DNA of 64,000 nt from Roseibium album (GCA_001404055.1 CXTY01000019.1:186001-250000); one strand, 5' to 3'; shown: positions 7,620 through 17,459, counted from the first letter of the stretch. The notes: generated from the letters alone by a model not told the origin. Numbers and translations: made by a program.

Positions 7620-8618
7620 ATGACCCTATTGAATTCGATTAAAGTCGGCTCGCTGTATGGTTCAGTTGTTGCCGCAACCATCGCCTTCGCAACAGTAGCT
7701 TCAGACGCCCGCGACATTCGCGGCTGGAACATTCACGTCGAAGACTATCCAGTGTCCCACGGCATGGAAGCATTCCTCAAAGAAGTTGACGAGAAGACAG
7801 GCGGCGAATTGACCGGCAAGGTCTTCCACGCTGGTGTTCTGGGTTCTCAGCCCGATGCAATCGAGCAGACACGCCTCGGCGTGATTGACTTCGGCGTCTT
7901 CAGCCTTGGGCCGATGGGTCAGGTTGTTCCGGAAGCAAACGTCGTTTCCCTGCCGTTCATCTTCAAAAGCGTCCCGCAGATGTATGAAGTCATGGACGGA
8001 GAGCCGGGAGCTGCTCTCAGCAAAGGCCTGGAAGCAAAGGGTCTCGTTGCTCTTGGTTTCTACGACGCTGGCGCACGGTCTTTCTACACATCTGCCAAGG
8101 CGATCAGTGAACCTGCTGACCTCACCGGCATGAAGATCCGGGTCATGAACAATGACCTTTTCGTTGGCATGGTTGACTCCATGGGTGGCAATGCCACACC
8201 GATGGCCTTTGCTGAAGTTTACCAGGCCATCAAGACCGGTGTTGTGGACGGCGCGGAAAACAATCCACCATCCTACGAGTCCACCAACCACTTTGAAGTG
8301 GCGCAGTTCTACTCACTGACACAGCATCTGATCATTCCGGAATGCCTGTGCATGAGCAAGACAACCTTCGATTCCCTGACACCTGAGCAGCAGAAAATCG
8401 TGAAGGAAGCTGGTCGCAACAGCACTGAGCTTCAGCGCAAGCTGTGGCAGGAGCGGGAAGCCGCCAGTATGGCCAAAGTTGCAGAAGGTGGCGTTGCCGT
8501 GAACGAGATCGCTGACAAGGCGGCCTTCCAGGCGGCAATGGCTCCTGTCTATGAACAGTTCCTGGCTCAAAGCCCTGACCTTGCTGGTCTTGTCGAAATG
8601 TTCAAGAACGCAGAATAA
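7620..8618 (+). CDS. dctP: TRAP transporter substrate-binding protein DctP
   Basis: 332-aa periplasmic binding protein of a TRAP transporter, start set by GGGAGGAA just upstream. A signal peptide spans about residues 1-30 (hydrophobic stretch SVVAATIAFATVASDA). The family arginine that salt-bridges the ligand carboxylate is in MKIRVMNND near residue 178, and the segment DGAENNPPSYESTNHFEVAQFYSLTQH is highly typical of uronate/aldonate-binding DctP proteins; only its ENNPPSY core is diagnostic. It delivers substrate to DctQM encoded downstream. A strong terminator separates it from dctQ. A hexuronate or related sugar acid is the best inference for the ligand. Confidence 0.9.
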   Translation: MTLLNSIKVGSLYGSVVAATIAFATVASDARDIRGWNIHVEDYPVSHGMEAFLKEVDEKTGGELTGKVFHAGVLGSQPDAIEQTRLGVIDFGVFSLGPMGQVVPEANVVSLPFIFKSVPQMYEVMDGEPGAALSKGLEAKGLVALGFYDAGARSFYTSAKAISEPADLTGMKIRVMNNDLFVGMVDSMGGNATPMAFAEVYQAIKTGVVDGAENNPPSYESTNHFEVAQFYSLTQHLIIPECLCMSKTTFDSLTPEQQKIVKEAGRNSTELQRKLWQEREAASMAKVAEGGVAVNEIADKAAFQAAMAPVYEQFLAQSPDLAGLVEMFKNAE

Positions 8619-8628
8619 TAAAATCCCT

Positions 8629-8668
8629 GGGGCCGCGCCGTCTCCTCCGGCGCGGCCCCTTTTTTTTT
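8629..8668 (+). terminator. Strong intrinsic terminator between dctP and dctQ
   Basis: Perfect 11-bp GC stem GGGGCCGCGCC (8629-8639) with GGCGCGGCCCC (8649-8659), 9-base loop, then nine T residues (8660-8668). The dctQ ribosome site GGAGGAAG begins immediately after the T-run, so read-through must supply the membrane subunits. Confidence 0.9.
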
Positions 8669-8679
8669 GGAGGAAGTTG

Positions 8680-9213
8680 ATGTCGCACCCCGGAACCATC
8701 CCGGACCAGCTTGAGCTTTGGCTGGCTCGGTTGAAACGTGTTTGCGTACTAATTGGGTCGATCGCCCTTGTTGTACTGGTCGCCACATTTGGCTGGCTGG
8801 TCTTCGGACGCTATGTGCTCAACCAGACGCCAACCTGGGTTGAACAATTGGCACTCCTGCTGATCTGCTACATCACGTTTATTGGCGCTGCCATCGGAAT
8901 TCATGAGGAGTCTCACCTGGGTGTGACGCTCGTACGCGATGCTCTTCCGGCAAAACTGAGACAGATACTTCTGCTGTTGACCGATCTGGTGCTTGCCATC
9001 TTTGGTGGCGTTATGCTGGTCGCGGGTCTCGAACTTTTCAATTTCGGCTGGTCGACCCTTCTTCCCATGCTCAACGTGCCCGAAAGCGTGCGTACCGCTG
9101 CTGCAGTGGCTTGTGGTGGCTTGATGGTTATTTTTGCAGGCTCGCGCTTCGTCCTGCGTGGTCTCTGCGCCCTTCGTGGCGAGATCTACATAAACAAAGC
9201 AAAGGTAAACTGA
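8680..9213 (+). CDS. dctQ: TRAP transporter small permease DctQ
   Basis: 177-aa inner-membrane protein with four hydrophobic segments (about residues 30-50, 65-85, 105-125, 145-165), the usual DctQ topology. The start at 8680 is chosen because GGAGGAAG lies 4-11 bases before it; the frame extends back to 8551 but that would run through the terminator and the 3' end of dctP. The segment PTWVEQLALLLICYITFIGAA is typical of the family (short core WVEQLALLL). It pairs with DctM, whose gene begins one base after this stop codon. Confidence 0.9.
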   Translation: MSHPGTIPDQLELWLARLKRVCVLIGSIALVVLVATFGWLVFGRYVLNQTPTWVEQLALLLICYITFIGAAIGIHEESHLGVTLVRDALPAKLRQILLLLTDLVLAIFGGVMLVAGLELFNFGWSTLLPMLNVPESVRTAAAVACGGLMVIFAGSRFVLRGLCALRGEIYINKAKVN

Positions 9214-9214
9214 T

Positions 9215-10495
9215 ATGGGTCTCGCAATCTTGCTGGGCGTCTTTGGCGTCAGTGTTATTTTCGGCGTCCCTGTCGCGTTTGCCATGGGTATTTCGGCCGC
9301 GGCCGCCTTCTGGTACGAAGGTTTCCCCCTGCTGATGACCTTCCAGCGGACAATCTCTGGTGTCACCACATTTTCACTGCTGGCTATCCCGTTTTTCGTT
9401 TTCGCCGGAGAATTGATGCTTCACGGCGGCATCGCGGTACGTCTTGTGCGTTTTGCCTCGTCACTTGTTGGTCACATTCGCGGTGGCCTCGCCAACGTAA
9501 ACATCTTTTCCAGCATGCTGTTTGGCGGCATTTCGGGATCCGCCATTGCTGATATCTCCGCCCTTGGCTCACTGCTGATCCCGGTCATGAAGGAAAAGGG
9601 CTACCGCCCAGATTACGCCGTCAACGTGACAGTTACTTCGTCCATAGCCGGTATTGTCATTCCGCCAAGCCACAACATGATCATTTTCGTGGTCGCAGCC
9701 GGCGGTGGCATTTCCATTTCCAAGCTGTTCCTGGCAGGTGTTGTCCCCGGCATTCTCATGTGCCTTTGCCTGGCAGTCGCCGCCTACTTTGTGGCGCTGA
9801 AACACAATTATGGATCTGAACCCTTTCCAGGTTGGAGGATCGTTGCACAGACAGCGATCACAGCGGTGCCTGGCCTGATTACAGCCGTCATCATCGTGGG
9901 TGGTGTGCTTTCAGGGGTCTTCACCGTTACTGAATCCGGTGCCTTTGGGGCCATCTATGCCCTTGTACTAACGGCTGTCTGTTACCGAACGCTGGGCTGG
10001 AACGAATTTGTTGTCTCCGTGACATCTGCGTTGCGAACAACGGCAATGGTCATGATCCTGATTGGATTTGCCAGTTCCTTTGCCTATCTGCTGGCCCTCT
10101 ATCAGGTTCCGACCAAGTTAAGCGAGTTCCTGCTAGGCATTTCTGAAAACAAGATTGCCATTCTTCTGATGATCAACGTGATGCTGCTGATGCTGGGCAT
10201 GATCATGGACATGGCGGCTCTGATCCTGATCTGCACGCCGATCTTCCTGCCCATCGCACGGGACCTCGGTATGGATCCTGTTCAGTTCGGCATCATGATG
10301 CTGGTCAATCTGGGCCTCGGCCTGTGCACACCTCCGGTTGGCACCTGCCTGTTCGTTGGATGTGCCGTGGGAAAGATCAAGATCGAAGAGGCCCTCAAGT
10401 CAATCTGGCCCTTCTATCTGGCGCTGTTCGCAGCGTTGATGCTGGTAACCTATGTGCCTGCCATATCCATGTTCCTGCCTTCGCTGTTCGACTAA
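9215..10495 (+). CDS. dctM: TRAP transporter large permease DctM
   Basis: 426 aa with about 12 membrane segments, the ion-coupled transport subunit of the TRAP system. Family motifs include IPFFVFAGELM near residue 65, FGGISGSAIADISALG near residue 105, and GLGLCTPPVGTCLFVG near residue 370, which form the substrate and sodium path. The ATG lies one base after the dctQ stop, so the two are co-translated. Sodium-driven uptake of a carboxylated sugar is expected. The operon ends at the bidirectional hairpin at 10526. Confidence 0.95.
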   Translation: MGLAILLGVFGVSVIFGVPVAFAMGISAAAAFWYEGFPLLMTFQRTISGVTTFSLLAIPFFVFAGELMLHGGIAVRLVRFASSLVGHIRGGLANVNIFSSMLFGGISGSAIADISALGSLLIPVMKEKGYRPDYAVNVTVTSSIAGIVIPPSHNMIIFVVAAGGGISISKLFLAGVVPGILMCLCLAVAAYFVALKHNYGSEPFPGWRIVAQTAITAVPGLITAVIIVGGVLSGVFTVTESGAFGAIYALVLTAVCYRTLGWNEFVVSVTSALRTTAMVMILIGFASSFAYLLALYQVPTKLSEFLLGISENKIAILLMINVMLLMLGMIMDMAALILICTPIFLPIARDLGMDPVQFGIMMLVNLGLGLCTPPVGTCLFVGCAVGKIKIEEALKSIWPFYLALFAALMLVTYVPAISMFLPSLFD

Positions 10496-10525
10496 CGCGC
10501 TGCAATCGGCTTGATGAACGCGAAA

Positions 10526-10549
10526 AAGCCCCGCTTTATGGCGGGGCTT
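10526..10549. terminator. Bidirectional terminator between dctM and the FAH-family gene
   Basis: Perfect 9-bp stem AAGCCCCGC (10526-10534) with GCGGGGCTT (10541-10549), loop TTTATG, flanked by A-run on the left and CTCATTTC on the right. It serves two converging operons. Confidence 0.8.
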
Positions 10550-10627
10550 CTCATTTCTGCAATCAACTTTCATCGCGAGACATCTGGAACAGTTGCTTGA
10601 GTTGAACCGAGATGACGTTCCACGGAC

Positions 10628-11479
10628 TTATTTCACGACGTTCTGGGTCTGGGTTCCCAGATTCTCAATGCCCAGTTTCATGACTTCACCACCCTTCAGG
10701 TAGACCGGTGGTTTCTGCCCCATGCCGACACCTGGTGGAGTACCGGTCGACACGACATCACCCGGTTGCAGGCTCATGAAACGGCTCAGATAGGAAATCA
10801 GGAACGGCACCTTGTAGACCATCGTTCTGGTCGAACCGTCCTGGAAACGGTGCCCGTCGACTTCCAGCCACATGGCAAGGTCGTCGTGGTCACCAACTTC
10901 ATCCGGTGTCACAAGCCATGGCCCGGTCGGGCCGAAGGTGTCGCAACCCTTACCCTTGTCCCAGGTTCCCGACCGTTCAATCTGATACTCTCGCTCAGAG
11001 ACATCGTTGACCACGCAAAACCCAGCAACATGGCTCATGGCATCGGCTTCTTCGATGTAGCTTCCGCCTTTACCAATAACGATACCAAGCTCGACTTCCC
11101 AGTCGGTCTTGACGGATCCGCGCGGGATCTTCACGTCGTCGTCCGGGCCGATAACTGCTGACGTCCACTTGTTAAATATCACCGGCTCGGGTGGAACTTC
11201 CAAACCGGATTCGGCTGCGTGGTCGGCATAGTTGAGCCCAATGCAGATGAACTTGCCGATCGAACCGACGCATGGTCCAACGCGCAAGTCGGCCTGAGGC
11301 TCGCCTTCAACGAGCGGCAACTCAGACGGATCAAGCGCCTTCAGCCGCTCGATGCTTTCAGGTAGCAGGGCAGCGCCCGTAATATCAGGAATGATCGATG
11401 ACAGATCTCGAACCCGGTTGTCGGCATCAAGCAGGCCCGGCTTTTCCTGGCCCGGAGCGCCAAATCGCAGCAGTTTCAT
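10628..11479 (-). CDS. Fumarylacetoacetate hydrolase-family protein, probable 2,4-diketo-3-deoxy-L-fuconate hydrolase
   Basis: 283 aa from the ATG at 11479, preceded by GAGG; the frame extends to 11542 but that adds a segment inside a hairpin. The FAH fold is shown by KFICIGLNYADHAAESG, the metal-site residues in WEVELGIVIGKG, and the C-terminal STGTPPGVGMGQKPP and GDVVSTG motifs. In the oxidative L-fucose pathway this family cleaves 2,4-diketo-3-deoxy-L-fuconate to pyruvate and L-lactate, and the operon encodes the other steps (SDR, dehydratase, importer). It is the last gene of a six-gene minus-strand operon. A generic acylpyruvase role is the alternative. Confidence 0.8.
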   Translation of the reverse strand: MKLLRFGAPGQEKPGLLDADNRVRDLSSIIPDITGAALLPESIERLKALDPSELPLVEGEPQADLRVGPCVGSIGKFICIGLNYADHAAESGLEVPPEPVIFNKWTSAVIGPDDDVKIPRGSVKTDWEVELGIVIGKGGSYIEEADAMSHVAGFCVVNDVSEREYQIERSGTWDKGKGCDTFGPTGPWLVTPDEVGDHDDLAMWLEVDGHRFQDGSTRTMVYKVPFLISYLSRFMSLQPGDVVSTGTPPGVGMGQKPPVYLKGGEVMKLGIENLGTQTQNVVK

Positions 11480-11503
11480 TTCTCTGGTGTCCTCACATGA
11501 AGA

Positions 11504-11529
11504 AGCCCGGCCAGGTGAGTGGCCGGGCT
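11504..11529 (-). terminator. Hairpin after the fuc binding-protein gene
   Basis: Stem AGCCCGGCCA with TGGCCGGGCT, 10 bp (11504-11513 and 11520-11529), loop of six bases. On the minus strand it lies 18 bases after the binding-protein stop and is followed by CTTCTTC; it may stabilise the upstream mRNA or weaken read-through to the hydrolase gene. Confidence 0.65.
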
Positions 11530-11547
11530 CCTGGGTCTTCATTTCAA

Positions 11548-12492
11548 TTAGTCGTACAGAACTGCGGCGATCTCAGGATCGTCCATGTTGTTCTTGTCGT
11601 AGTAATAAAAACCCGTGTCGATGATTTTCGGAACGGATTCTCCGTTGATTGTCGCTACAGCCGCTTTCACGGTTTCATAGCCGATGCCCACCGGATTCTG
11701 CGTGATCGCACCAGCCATGAGACCCGAGCGAACAGCTTCTTTCTGGGCTGCACCACTGTCAAAGCCGATGATTACGATATCGGCTTTGGCTTCCTTTACG
11801 CCGTTGACCACACCAATGGCAGAGCCTTCGTTGGCGCCGAACATGCCCTTGAGGTCCGGGTTAGCAGTCAGGATCGACTTGGTGATTTCGGTCGAGATCA
11901 AGTGATCGCCGCCACCATATTGAACCGATACCACTTCGATATCCGGGTATTTGGCGGCAATTTGATTGACGAAACCGTCAACCCGATCGATGCCTGTGCG
12001 GCTGGTCTGGTCATGCGAGATCACAGCAACTTTGCCCGCTCCGCCAATGGCTTCAGCCATTTTGTCGGCGGCCAATGCAGCGGCGGCAACATTGTCGGTC
12101 GTTGCAGTGGTGACAGGTATTTCACTGTCGACACCACTATCGAAGGCGATAAGCGGAACGCCTGCCTTGTCGATCTTCTTCAGCATCGGGATGGACGCCT
12201 GGCTATCAACCGCAGCAAAACCAATTGCCGCCGGTTTTTTGGCCAACGCTGCGGCCAACATGTCGATCTGACGATCAACCTGGCCTTCATTGTCGGGTCC
12301 TTCAAAAGTAACCTCGACGTTGAACTCTTCGGCGGCCTGTTCCGAGCCAAGCTTCACAGCCTGCCAGAACTGATGCGAAAAGCCTTTCGAGATCAGCGGA
12401 ATGTATAGTTTGTCCTCAGCAAGGGCAAAGTTTCCGGACAACACGAACGCGACCGCGCTGGCTGCTCCGATGATATGACGTCTATTGAGCAT
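11548..12492 (-). CDS. Periplasmic sugar-binding protein of the L-fucose locus
   Basis: 314-aa RbsB-type binding protein. The first about 25 residues (RRHIIGAASAVAFVLSGNFALA) form a signal peptide starting with twin arginines, though a Sec route is likely. Typical motifs are SKGFSHQFWQAVKLGSEQAA at the start of lobe 1, FDSGVDSEIPVTT and IGFDSGAAQKEAVRSGLMAGAITQNP near the end (cores only). It belongs with the permease at 12565 and the two-domain ATPase at 13566. By context it should bind L-fucose or a near relative such as D-arabinose or L-galactose, which share stereochemistry. Confidence 0.88.
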   Translation of the reverse strand: MLNRRHIIGAASAVAFVLSGNFALAEDKLYIPLISKGFSHQFWQAVKLGSEQAAEEFNVEVTFEGPDNEGQVDRQIDMLAAALAKKPAAIGFAAVDSQASIPMLKKIDKAGVPLIAFDSGVDSEIPVTTATTDNVAAAALAADKMAEAIGGAGKVAVISHDQTSRTGIDRVDGFVNQIAAKYPDIEVVSVQYGGGDHLISTEITKSILTANPDLKGMFGANEGSAIGVVNGVKEAKADIVIIGFDSGAAQKEAVRSGLMAGAITQNPVGIGYETVKAAVATINGESVPKIIDTGFYYYDKNNMDDPEIAAVLYD

Positions 12493-12564
12493 ATTCCTCT
12501 CCTTTCGGGTTTCGGACTAGGTCCATTAGTGGGGCGTCGTCGCCCTCTTTTTGGTTGATGAAAC

Positions 12565-13569
12565 TCAGGCCTTCTTCCGGCGCACCATGTCGGCGTAAAC
12601 CGCAAGAATGATGATCGACCCGGTAACAACCGTCTGCCATTCCTGAGCGACAGACAGAATGCGCAGGCCATTGGTCAGAACGGCCATGATCAGCGCACCG
12701 ATTAGCGTGCCGACAATTGTGCCGCGACCACCGGAAAGCGATGTTCCGCCGATGACAACTGCAGCGATTGCTTCCAGCTCGTATCCGAGCCCCAGCGCTG
12801 GTTGGGCGGAATTCAAGCGAGAAGCCATCACAAGACCGCCTATGCCGACAATCGAACCTGCCAACGAATAAATGGCTATCTTCCAGCGGTCGGTATTGAC
12901 GCCAGACAAGCGCACAGCCTCTTCGTTGCTTCCAAGGGCGAAACAATACCGGCCGAGTATAGTCCGGCTCAGGATCCAGGACGTAATACCAGCGACCAGA
13001 AACAGGATCAGGACACCGTTGGGAATTGGCAGCGCTGGAAAAAAATCGCCGATGATGGACCCAAGCGAAATCAGGTCGAATCCCGGCGTGTCGTTGAAAT
13101 AGATTGGCCGGGTGCCGGAGATCACTAGCGAGAGCCCTTTCAGGATCAACATCATCCCAAGCGTTGCGATAAAGGGCGGGATTTTCATCTTGGAGACGAA
13201 AGTTCCCGAACACAGTCCACAAAAGGCGCCAGCACCGATCGCAGCAATAACACCAAGCGGTAACGGCAGACCGAGATTGGTCAGCACAACGCCAGCGATA
13301 ACTGCGCAAAAGGTCATCAACGTACCGACTGACAGGTCGATACCACCCGTTATGATGACCAGAGTTGCCGCAACAGCCAGAATCCCATTAACCGAAGTCG
13401 CCTGCAAAATGGCGATCATGTTCGACGTCTGCATGAAATTGGGTGAAGCAATCGAAAAACCGATCAGGAGCAGAACAAGACTGGCAAAAGCGAGCAGCTT
13501 CTGATGGGCACCCGTGTCGATCAACCGCGCAAATAGCGACGGGGTAGACGTTGAGTTGACGACTGTCAT
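12565..13569 (-). CDS. Sugar ABC transporter permease of the L-fucose locus
   Basis: 334-aa RbsC-type inner-membrane subunit with about ten hydrophobic segments. The pattern [15 protein letters not shown] near residue 70 and [19 protein letters not shown] near residue 270 match the family, and it resembles the permease at 354 in the same positions, so the window holds two distinct importers of one type. The start overlaps the ATPase stop by 4 bases (13566-13569), showing translational coupling. Residues around [17 protein letters not shown] correspond to the conserved segment before the central membrane helices. Confidence 0.9.
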   Translation of the reverse strand: MTVVNSTSTPSLFARLIDTGAHQKLLAFASLVLLLIGFSIASPNFMQTSNMIAILQATSVNGILAVAATLVIITGGIDLSVGTLMTFCAVIAGVVLTNLGLPLPLGVIAAIGAGAFCGLCSGTFVSKMKIPPFIATLGMMLILKGLSLVISGTRPIYFNDTPGFDLISLGSIIGDFFPALPIPNGVLILFLVAGITSWILSRTILGRYCFALGSNEEAVRLSGVNTDRWKIAIYSLAGSIVGIGGLVMASRLNSAQPALGLGYELEAIAAVVIGGTSLSGGRGTIVGTLIGALIMAVLTNGLRILSVAQEWQTVVTGSIIILAVYADMVRRKKA

Positions 13570-15092
13570 TGCGGGTATCCCTCTGGCTGCATGGATGGCG
13601 CCCTAAGCGTCGCCAGATGCATAATGTCTTCCTGGGTGGTTTCTTCGCCGCCCGGCAAAATGCCGGTGAGGCGGCCTTCGCACATGACCGCGATGCGGTG
13701 GCTGAGGCGCATGATTTCCGGCAATTCGGAGGAAATAACGATGATGGCTCGCCCCTCTTTCGCCAGTTTTTTCAAGAGCTTGTAGATCTCGGACTTTGCG
13801 CCGACATCAATGCCGCGTGTCGGCTCATCGAAGATGAGAATGTCGCAATCCCGATAAAGCCATTTGGCGATGACGACCTTCTGCTGGTTGCCGCCGGACA
13901 GCAGCCGGACTTCCTGCCTGTCGGACGGCGTCCGGATCTCCAGCTTGCCGATATAGTCCTGTGCCGTGTCCCGCATTTCGCTCTCGCGCAGAACGCCCAA
14001 GCGGCTGGAAAATCGGTCAAGGCTGGCAAGCGCAATGTTGCTCCTGACATCCATACCCGTGGCAAGTCCGAAGTGCTTCCGGTCTTCTGACAGGTACCCG
14101 ATACCGGCTTTTACTGCGTCAGCGGGTTTTGAAATGGAGCATGCTTTGCCATGAACCCGGATTTCACCTGCTTCTCTGGGATCAGCGCCAAAAATTGCCC
14201 GCGCAACTTCCGTTCGCCCGGCACCCATCAATCCGGCAAACCCAAGAATTTCGCCTTTCTTGACCGAAAACGTAACGTCCTGGATCTCGCGCCCTCTCGT
14301 GAGGCCGCTAACCTCGAGTAACGCTTCTGCCTCGGAAAGATCCGGAATGACGACAGGATCGTTGGTGACTTCACGGCCAACCATCATGGAAATGATCTTG
14401 GAAACAGGCGTATCTGCCGCCTCTACCGTGCCGATATAGGCGCCATCGCGCATGATCGTCACCCGGTCGGCGATCTGCTTCAACTCGTCCATCTTGTGGC
14501 TGATGTAGATGATGCCAACGCCATCGGCTTTGAGCCGGCGAATGATGGTGAAGAGCTCTGCGATTTCCGCGTCGTTTAGAGCTGCCGTCGGTTCGTCCAT
14601 GATGAGAACCCGGGAGCGATATGACAGAGCTTTTGCAATTTCGACCATCTGCTGTTTGGCGATTGTCAGGGTGCCAACGATGGTTTTTGGGTCCAAATCA
14701 AGATTCATGGACTGGAAAATCTCGACCGCCTTGCGATTCAAGGCAGCCTCATCAAGACGACCAAATCGCAGACGAGGTTCCCGGCCGATAAAAATGTTCT
14801 GGGCGACCGTCAGGTCATTCATCAGGCTCAGTTCCTGGTGAATGATGCCAATGCCGAGATCCTGCGACGACCGGGGTCCATCGAGCTCAACTTCTGTGCC
14901 ATTGATGAAGAGCTCACCTCCATCCTTGGGATAGATACCGGACAGGACCTTCATCAGTGTTGATTTGCCGGCGCCATTCTCGCCCATCAGGGCATGAACT
15001 TCTCCGCCGTTCAGCTCAAAGCTGACATTCTTCAATGCGTGAACACCGGGGAACCGCTTTTCAATCCCTTTCATCGAGACCAGATTTGTCAT
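13566..15092 (-). CDS. Sugar ABC transporter ATPase, two-domain (RbsA/MglA-like)
   Basis: 508-aa cytoplasmic ATPase with two tandem ABC domains. Domain 1 has Walker [10 protein letters not shown] and Walker [12 protein letters not shown]; domain 2 (from about residue 255) has a degenerate P-loop GLMGAGRTE, signature [10 protein letters not shown] and Walker [13 protein letters not shown]. Degeneration of the second Walker A is normal in this family. Its size contrasts with the single-domain ATPase at 2439. It energises uptake by the permease at 12565. It follows the SDR gene by 35 bases and precedes the permease with a 4-base overlap, in one minus-strand operon. Confidence 0.93.
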   Translation of the reverse strand: MTNLVSMKGIEKRFPGVHALKNVSFELNGGEVHALMGENGAGKSTLMKVLSGIYPKDGGELFINGTEVELDGPRSSQDLGIGIIHQELSLMNDLTVAQNIFIGREPRLRFGRLDEAALNRKAVEIFQSMNLDLDPKTIVGTLTIAKQQMVEIAKALSYRSRVLIMDEPTAALNDAEIAELFTIIRRLKADGVGIIYISHKMDELKQIADRVTIMRDGAYIGTVEAADTPVSKIISMMVGREVTNDPVVIPDLSEAEALLEVSGLTRGREIQDVTFSVKKGEILGFAGLMGAGRTEVARAIFGADPREAGEIRVHGKACSISKPADAVKAGIGYLSEDRKHFGLATGMDVRSNIALASLDRFSSRLGVLRESEMRDTAQDYIGKLEIRTPSDRQEVRLLSGGNQQKVVIAKWLYRDCDILIFDEPTRGIDVGAKSEIYKLLKKLAKEGRAIIVISSELPEIMRLSHRIAVMCEGRLTGILPGGEETTQEDIMHLATLRAPSMQPEGYPQ

Positions 15093-15127
15093 AGTGCAAT
15101 CCTCCCAAACTGCAACAGGTTCGCCAC

Positions 15128-15877
15128 CTAGATAGTGACGCCTCCGTCGACCAGAATTGCCTGTCCGGAGACGAACTGGCTCTCATCGGAAAGCAGGTAG
15201 ACGACCATGGGTGTCATGTCGTCGACGGTTGCCAACCGGCCCATCGGCTGACGGGCGATGAAGTTTTTCTCCGCTGCAGCAGGATCATCAGCGGCAGCGA
15301 TGCGACCACGCAAAGACGGCGTGTCGACTGTCCCAGGACACAGCGCGTTACAGCGAACACCCTCTTTCACGTAGTCGGCAGCGATTGATTTTGTCAGACC
15401 GATAACTGCGGCTTTGGTCGCGCCATAAAGCGTTCGAACCGGGAACCCCTTGATGGAGGAAGCCATGGAAGACATGTTGAGAACAGAGGCTGTTCCAGTT
15501 GTTTTTGCCCGCTCCAACATGCCTGGAAGAAAAGCCTTGGACATGCGAAACATTGATGTGACGTTGAGATCGAAGCTGAATGCCCAGTCTTCTTCGCTGA
15601 CATCCAGGATCGTGCCGTGATGAACAAATCCGGCGCAGTTGAAGAGCCCATCCAGCGCAGGCAACTTGCCGGCAAGTTCCACAATCTGTTCGCGGTCACA
15701 GACGTCCAGTTTGTGAATTTCGATGCCCGGACATTCATCGGGTAGCGTCCACAGGGTGGTTTCATTGATATCCACCGCAATAACGTTTGCACCTTCCCTC
15801 GCGCAGGCAATCGCGCTGGCACGACCAATACCCTGGCCGGCTGCGGACACCAATATTGTCTTGTCCTTCAAGCGCAC
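15128..15877 (-). CDS. SDR dehydrogenase, probable 2-keto-3-deoxy-L-fuconate dehydrogenase
   Basis: 249-aa classical SDR. Cofactor motif AAGQGIGRA (residues 12-20), the acidic VDIN after strand 2 that selects NAD over NADP, NCAG in place of NNAG, active-site SSMAS serine and YGATK. The segment DTPSLRGRI and overall pattern resemble the BDH2/DHRS6 subgroup, whose bacterial members oxidise 2-keto-3-deoxy-L-fuconate at C4 in the non-phosphorylating L-fucose route. The gene sits between the UxaA-type dehydratase and the importer, where that step is expected. Product passes to the FAH-family hydrolase encoded at the end of the operon. Confidence 0.8.
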   Translation of the reverse strand: MRLKDKTILVSAAGQGIGRASAIACAREGANVIAVDINETTLWTLPDECPGIEIHKLDVCDREQIVELAGKLPALDGLFNCAGFVHHGTILDVSEEDWAFSFDLNVTSMFRMSKAFLPGMLERAKTTGTASVLNMSSMASSIKGFPVRTLYGATKAAVIGLTKSIAADYVKEGVRCNALCPGTVDTPSLRGRIAAADDPAAAEKNFIARQPMGRLATVDDMTPMVVYLLSDESQFVSGQAILVDGGVTI

Positions 15878-15932
15878 TGATAAGCCTCCCGATGCTTGTG
15901 CGGTTTTTCAGTTTGGAAATTTGTGGCGCCTG

Positions 15933-17459
15933 CTACATCACGGCACCTATCTGCCAGGGAACAAACTCACAGTCTCCATAGCCAAGCTCTTCGCTCTTGG
16001 ACTTCTTGCCAGATGCAACGCTTATGATTTCTTCGAGGATTTCGTGGCCCTTGGTCTCAAGGCTCACATCATCTGAAACTATATCGCCGCAGTTGATGTC
16101 CATGTCTTCGGACATGCGGCTGTACATTTCAGTGTTGGTGGAAAGCTTGATGCAGGGGGTTGGCATATAACCTGAAACCGAGCCGCGCCCGGTGGTGAAA
16201 ACCACGATGTTTGCACCAGAGGCGATTTGCCCCGTAACCGAGCACGGGTCAAATCCGGGGCTGTCCATGAAGACGAACCCCTTCTTGTCGATGGGTTGTG
16301 CAAATTTGTAGACGTCGACCAAGGGAGCCGAGCCACCCTTGGCGGTCGCTCCCAGGGATTTTTCCAGGATTGTGGTGAGACCACCGCGCTTGTTTCCCGG
16401 TGAGGGATTGTTATCCATCTCCCCACCGTTGCGTTCTGTGTAGTCTTCCCACCAGCGAACCCGCTCGAGCAGCTTTTCACCAACTTCAACCGAGACCGCC
16501 CGTCGGGTCAGCAGGTGTTCTGCACCGTATATTTCTGAGGTTTCAGACAGGATGGTGGTACCACCATGGCGAACGAGCAAGTCAGAGGCGACGCCAAGCG
16601 CAGGATTGGCGGTAATTCCGGAGTAGCCGTCCGAGCCTCCACATTGCATTCCGACCGTGATTTCCGAAATCGGCACCGGCGTGCGTGTGGCCGAATTGGC
16701 TATCTCTGCCAGCTCTCTGAGCTCTTTCAAACCCGCTTCGATTGTTTTCCTGGTTCCGCCAGTCTGCTGGATGGTCATGTAACGCAGGTCGCCACCTGGC
16801 CGGATCTTGCGATCACCGACCAGATCTGCAATCTGCATGACTTCGCACCCGAGCCCGATCAGCAGGATCGCAGCAAAATTCGGATGCTGCGCGTAGCCCG
16901 ATAGCGTTCTGAACAGCGTAGCATAGCCTTCGTCCGTTGCGGACATGCCGCAACCGGTGCCATGTACGATAGGAACGATGCCGTCCACATTTGGAAATTC
17001 GTCAAGCAGGCCGGATTTCTCCGCCGCCTTGGCAATGAACTTGGCGACAGATCCGGAACAGTTTACCGATGTCAGGATACCAATGTAATTCCGGGTCCCG
17101 GCCTTGCCGGTCGAGCGCCTGTATCCGGCAAAAGTCCGCTCTTCGGTAATCGGGTCCAAAGCCGCGGAGGCAACAGCAAACTGATGGTCCTGACCGCGAT
17201 CCATCATGCCGAGGTTATGAACATGAACATGCTCACCCGGATGAATGTCGGACTTGGCCTGACCGATTATCTGGCCATAGCGAACGACCGCGTCTCCGGC
17301 GGCGATCGGTTTTCTGGCAACCTTGTGACCGCGTTGAATATCATTCAGCAGCGGAACATCGACGAATTCTGCGCTTGCGCCAGCGACAATGTCCTGAAGC
17401 GCGATAACAACATTATCGTCCGCGTTCAGAAGGATCGAATTGGCAAAAGTCTGCAGCAC
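15933..17459 (-). CDS. Altronate dehydratase (UxaA)-family protein, candidate L-fuconate dehydratase
   Basis: 508-aa cytoplasmic dehydratase of the UxaA/GarD type, with a small N-terminal SAF-like domain (about residues 10-95, containing the metal-binding HVHVHNLG) and a large C-terminal catalytic domain with conserved VNCSGS, HGTGCGM, MQCGGSDGYSGITANPALG and GRGSVSGYMPTPCIKLSTN motifs. The start is a GTG at 17459 with GAGGGAG upstream. In the L-fucose route the dehydration step is classically done by the enolase-superfamily FucD; no such gene is in the locus, so this protein probably replaces it. It is the first gene of the six-gene operon, divergent from the GntR regulator. Altronate or galactarate dehydration is the alternative. 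Confidence 0.75.
   Translation of the reverse strand: MLQTFANSILLNADDNVVIALQDIVAGASAEFVDVPLLNDIQRGHKVARKPIAAGDAVVRYGQIIGQAKSDIHPGEHVHVHNLGMMDRGQDHQFAVASAALDPITEERTFAGYRRSTGKAGTRNYIGILTSVNCSGSVAKFIAKAAEKSGLLDEFPNVDGIVPIVHGTGCGMSATDEGYATLFRTLSGYAQHPNFAAILLIGLGCEVMQIADLVGDRKIRPGGDLRYMTIQQTGGTRKTIEAGLKELRELAEIANSATRTPVPISEITVGMQCGGSDGYSGITANPALGVASDLLVRHGGTTILSETSEIYGAEHLLTRRAVSVEVGEKLLERVRWWEDYTERNGGEMDNNPSPGNKRGGLTTILEKSLGATAKGGSAPLVDVYKFAQPIDKKGFVFMDSPGFDPCSVTGQIASGANIVVFTTGRGSVSGYMPTPCIKLSTNTEMYSRMSEDMDINCGDIVSDDVSLETKGHEILEEIISVASGKKSKSEELGYGDCEFVPWQIGAVM

Noticed and set aside
11398-12408. A 336-codon plus-strand frame antisense to the fuc binding protein
   Set aside because: The minus-strand gene has a signal peptide and full family motifs; the antisense peptide has neither, and its composition looks like a frame shadow.
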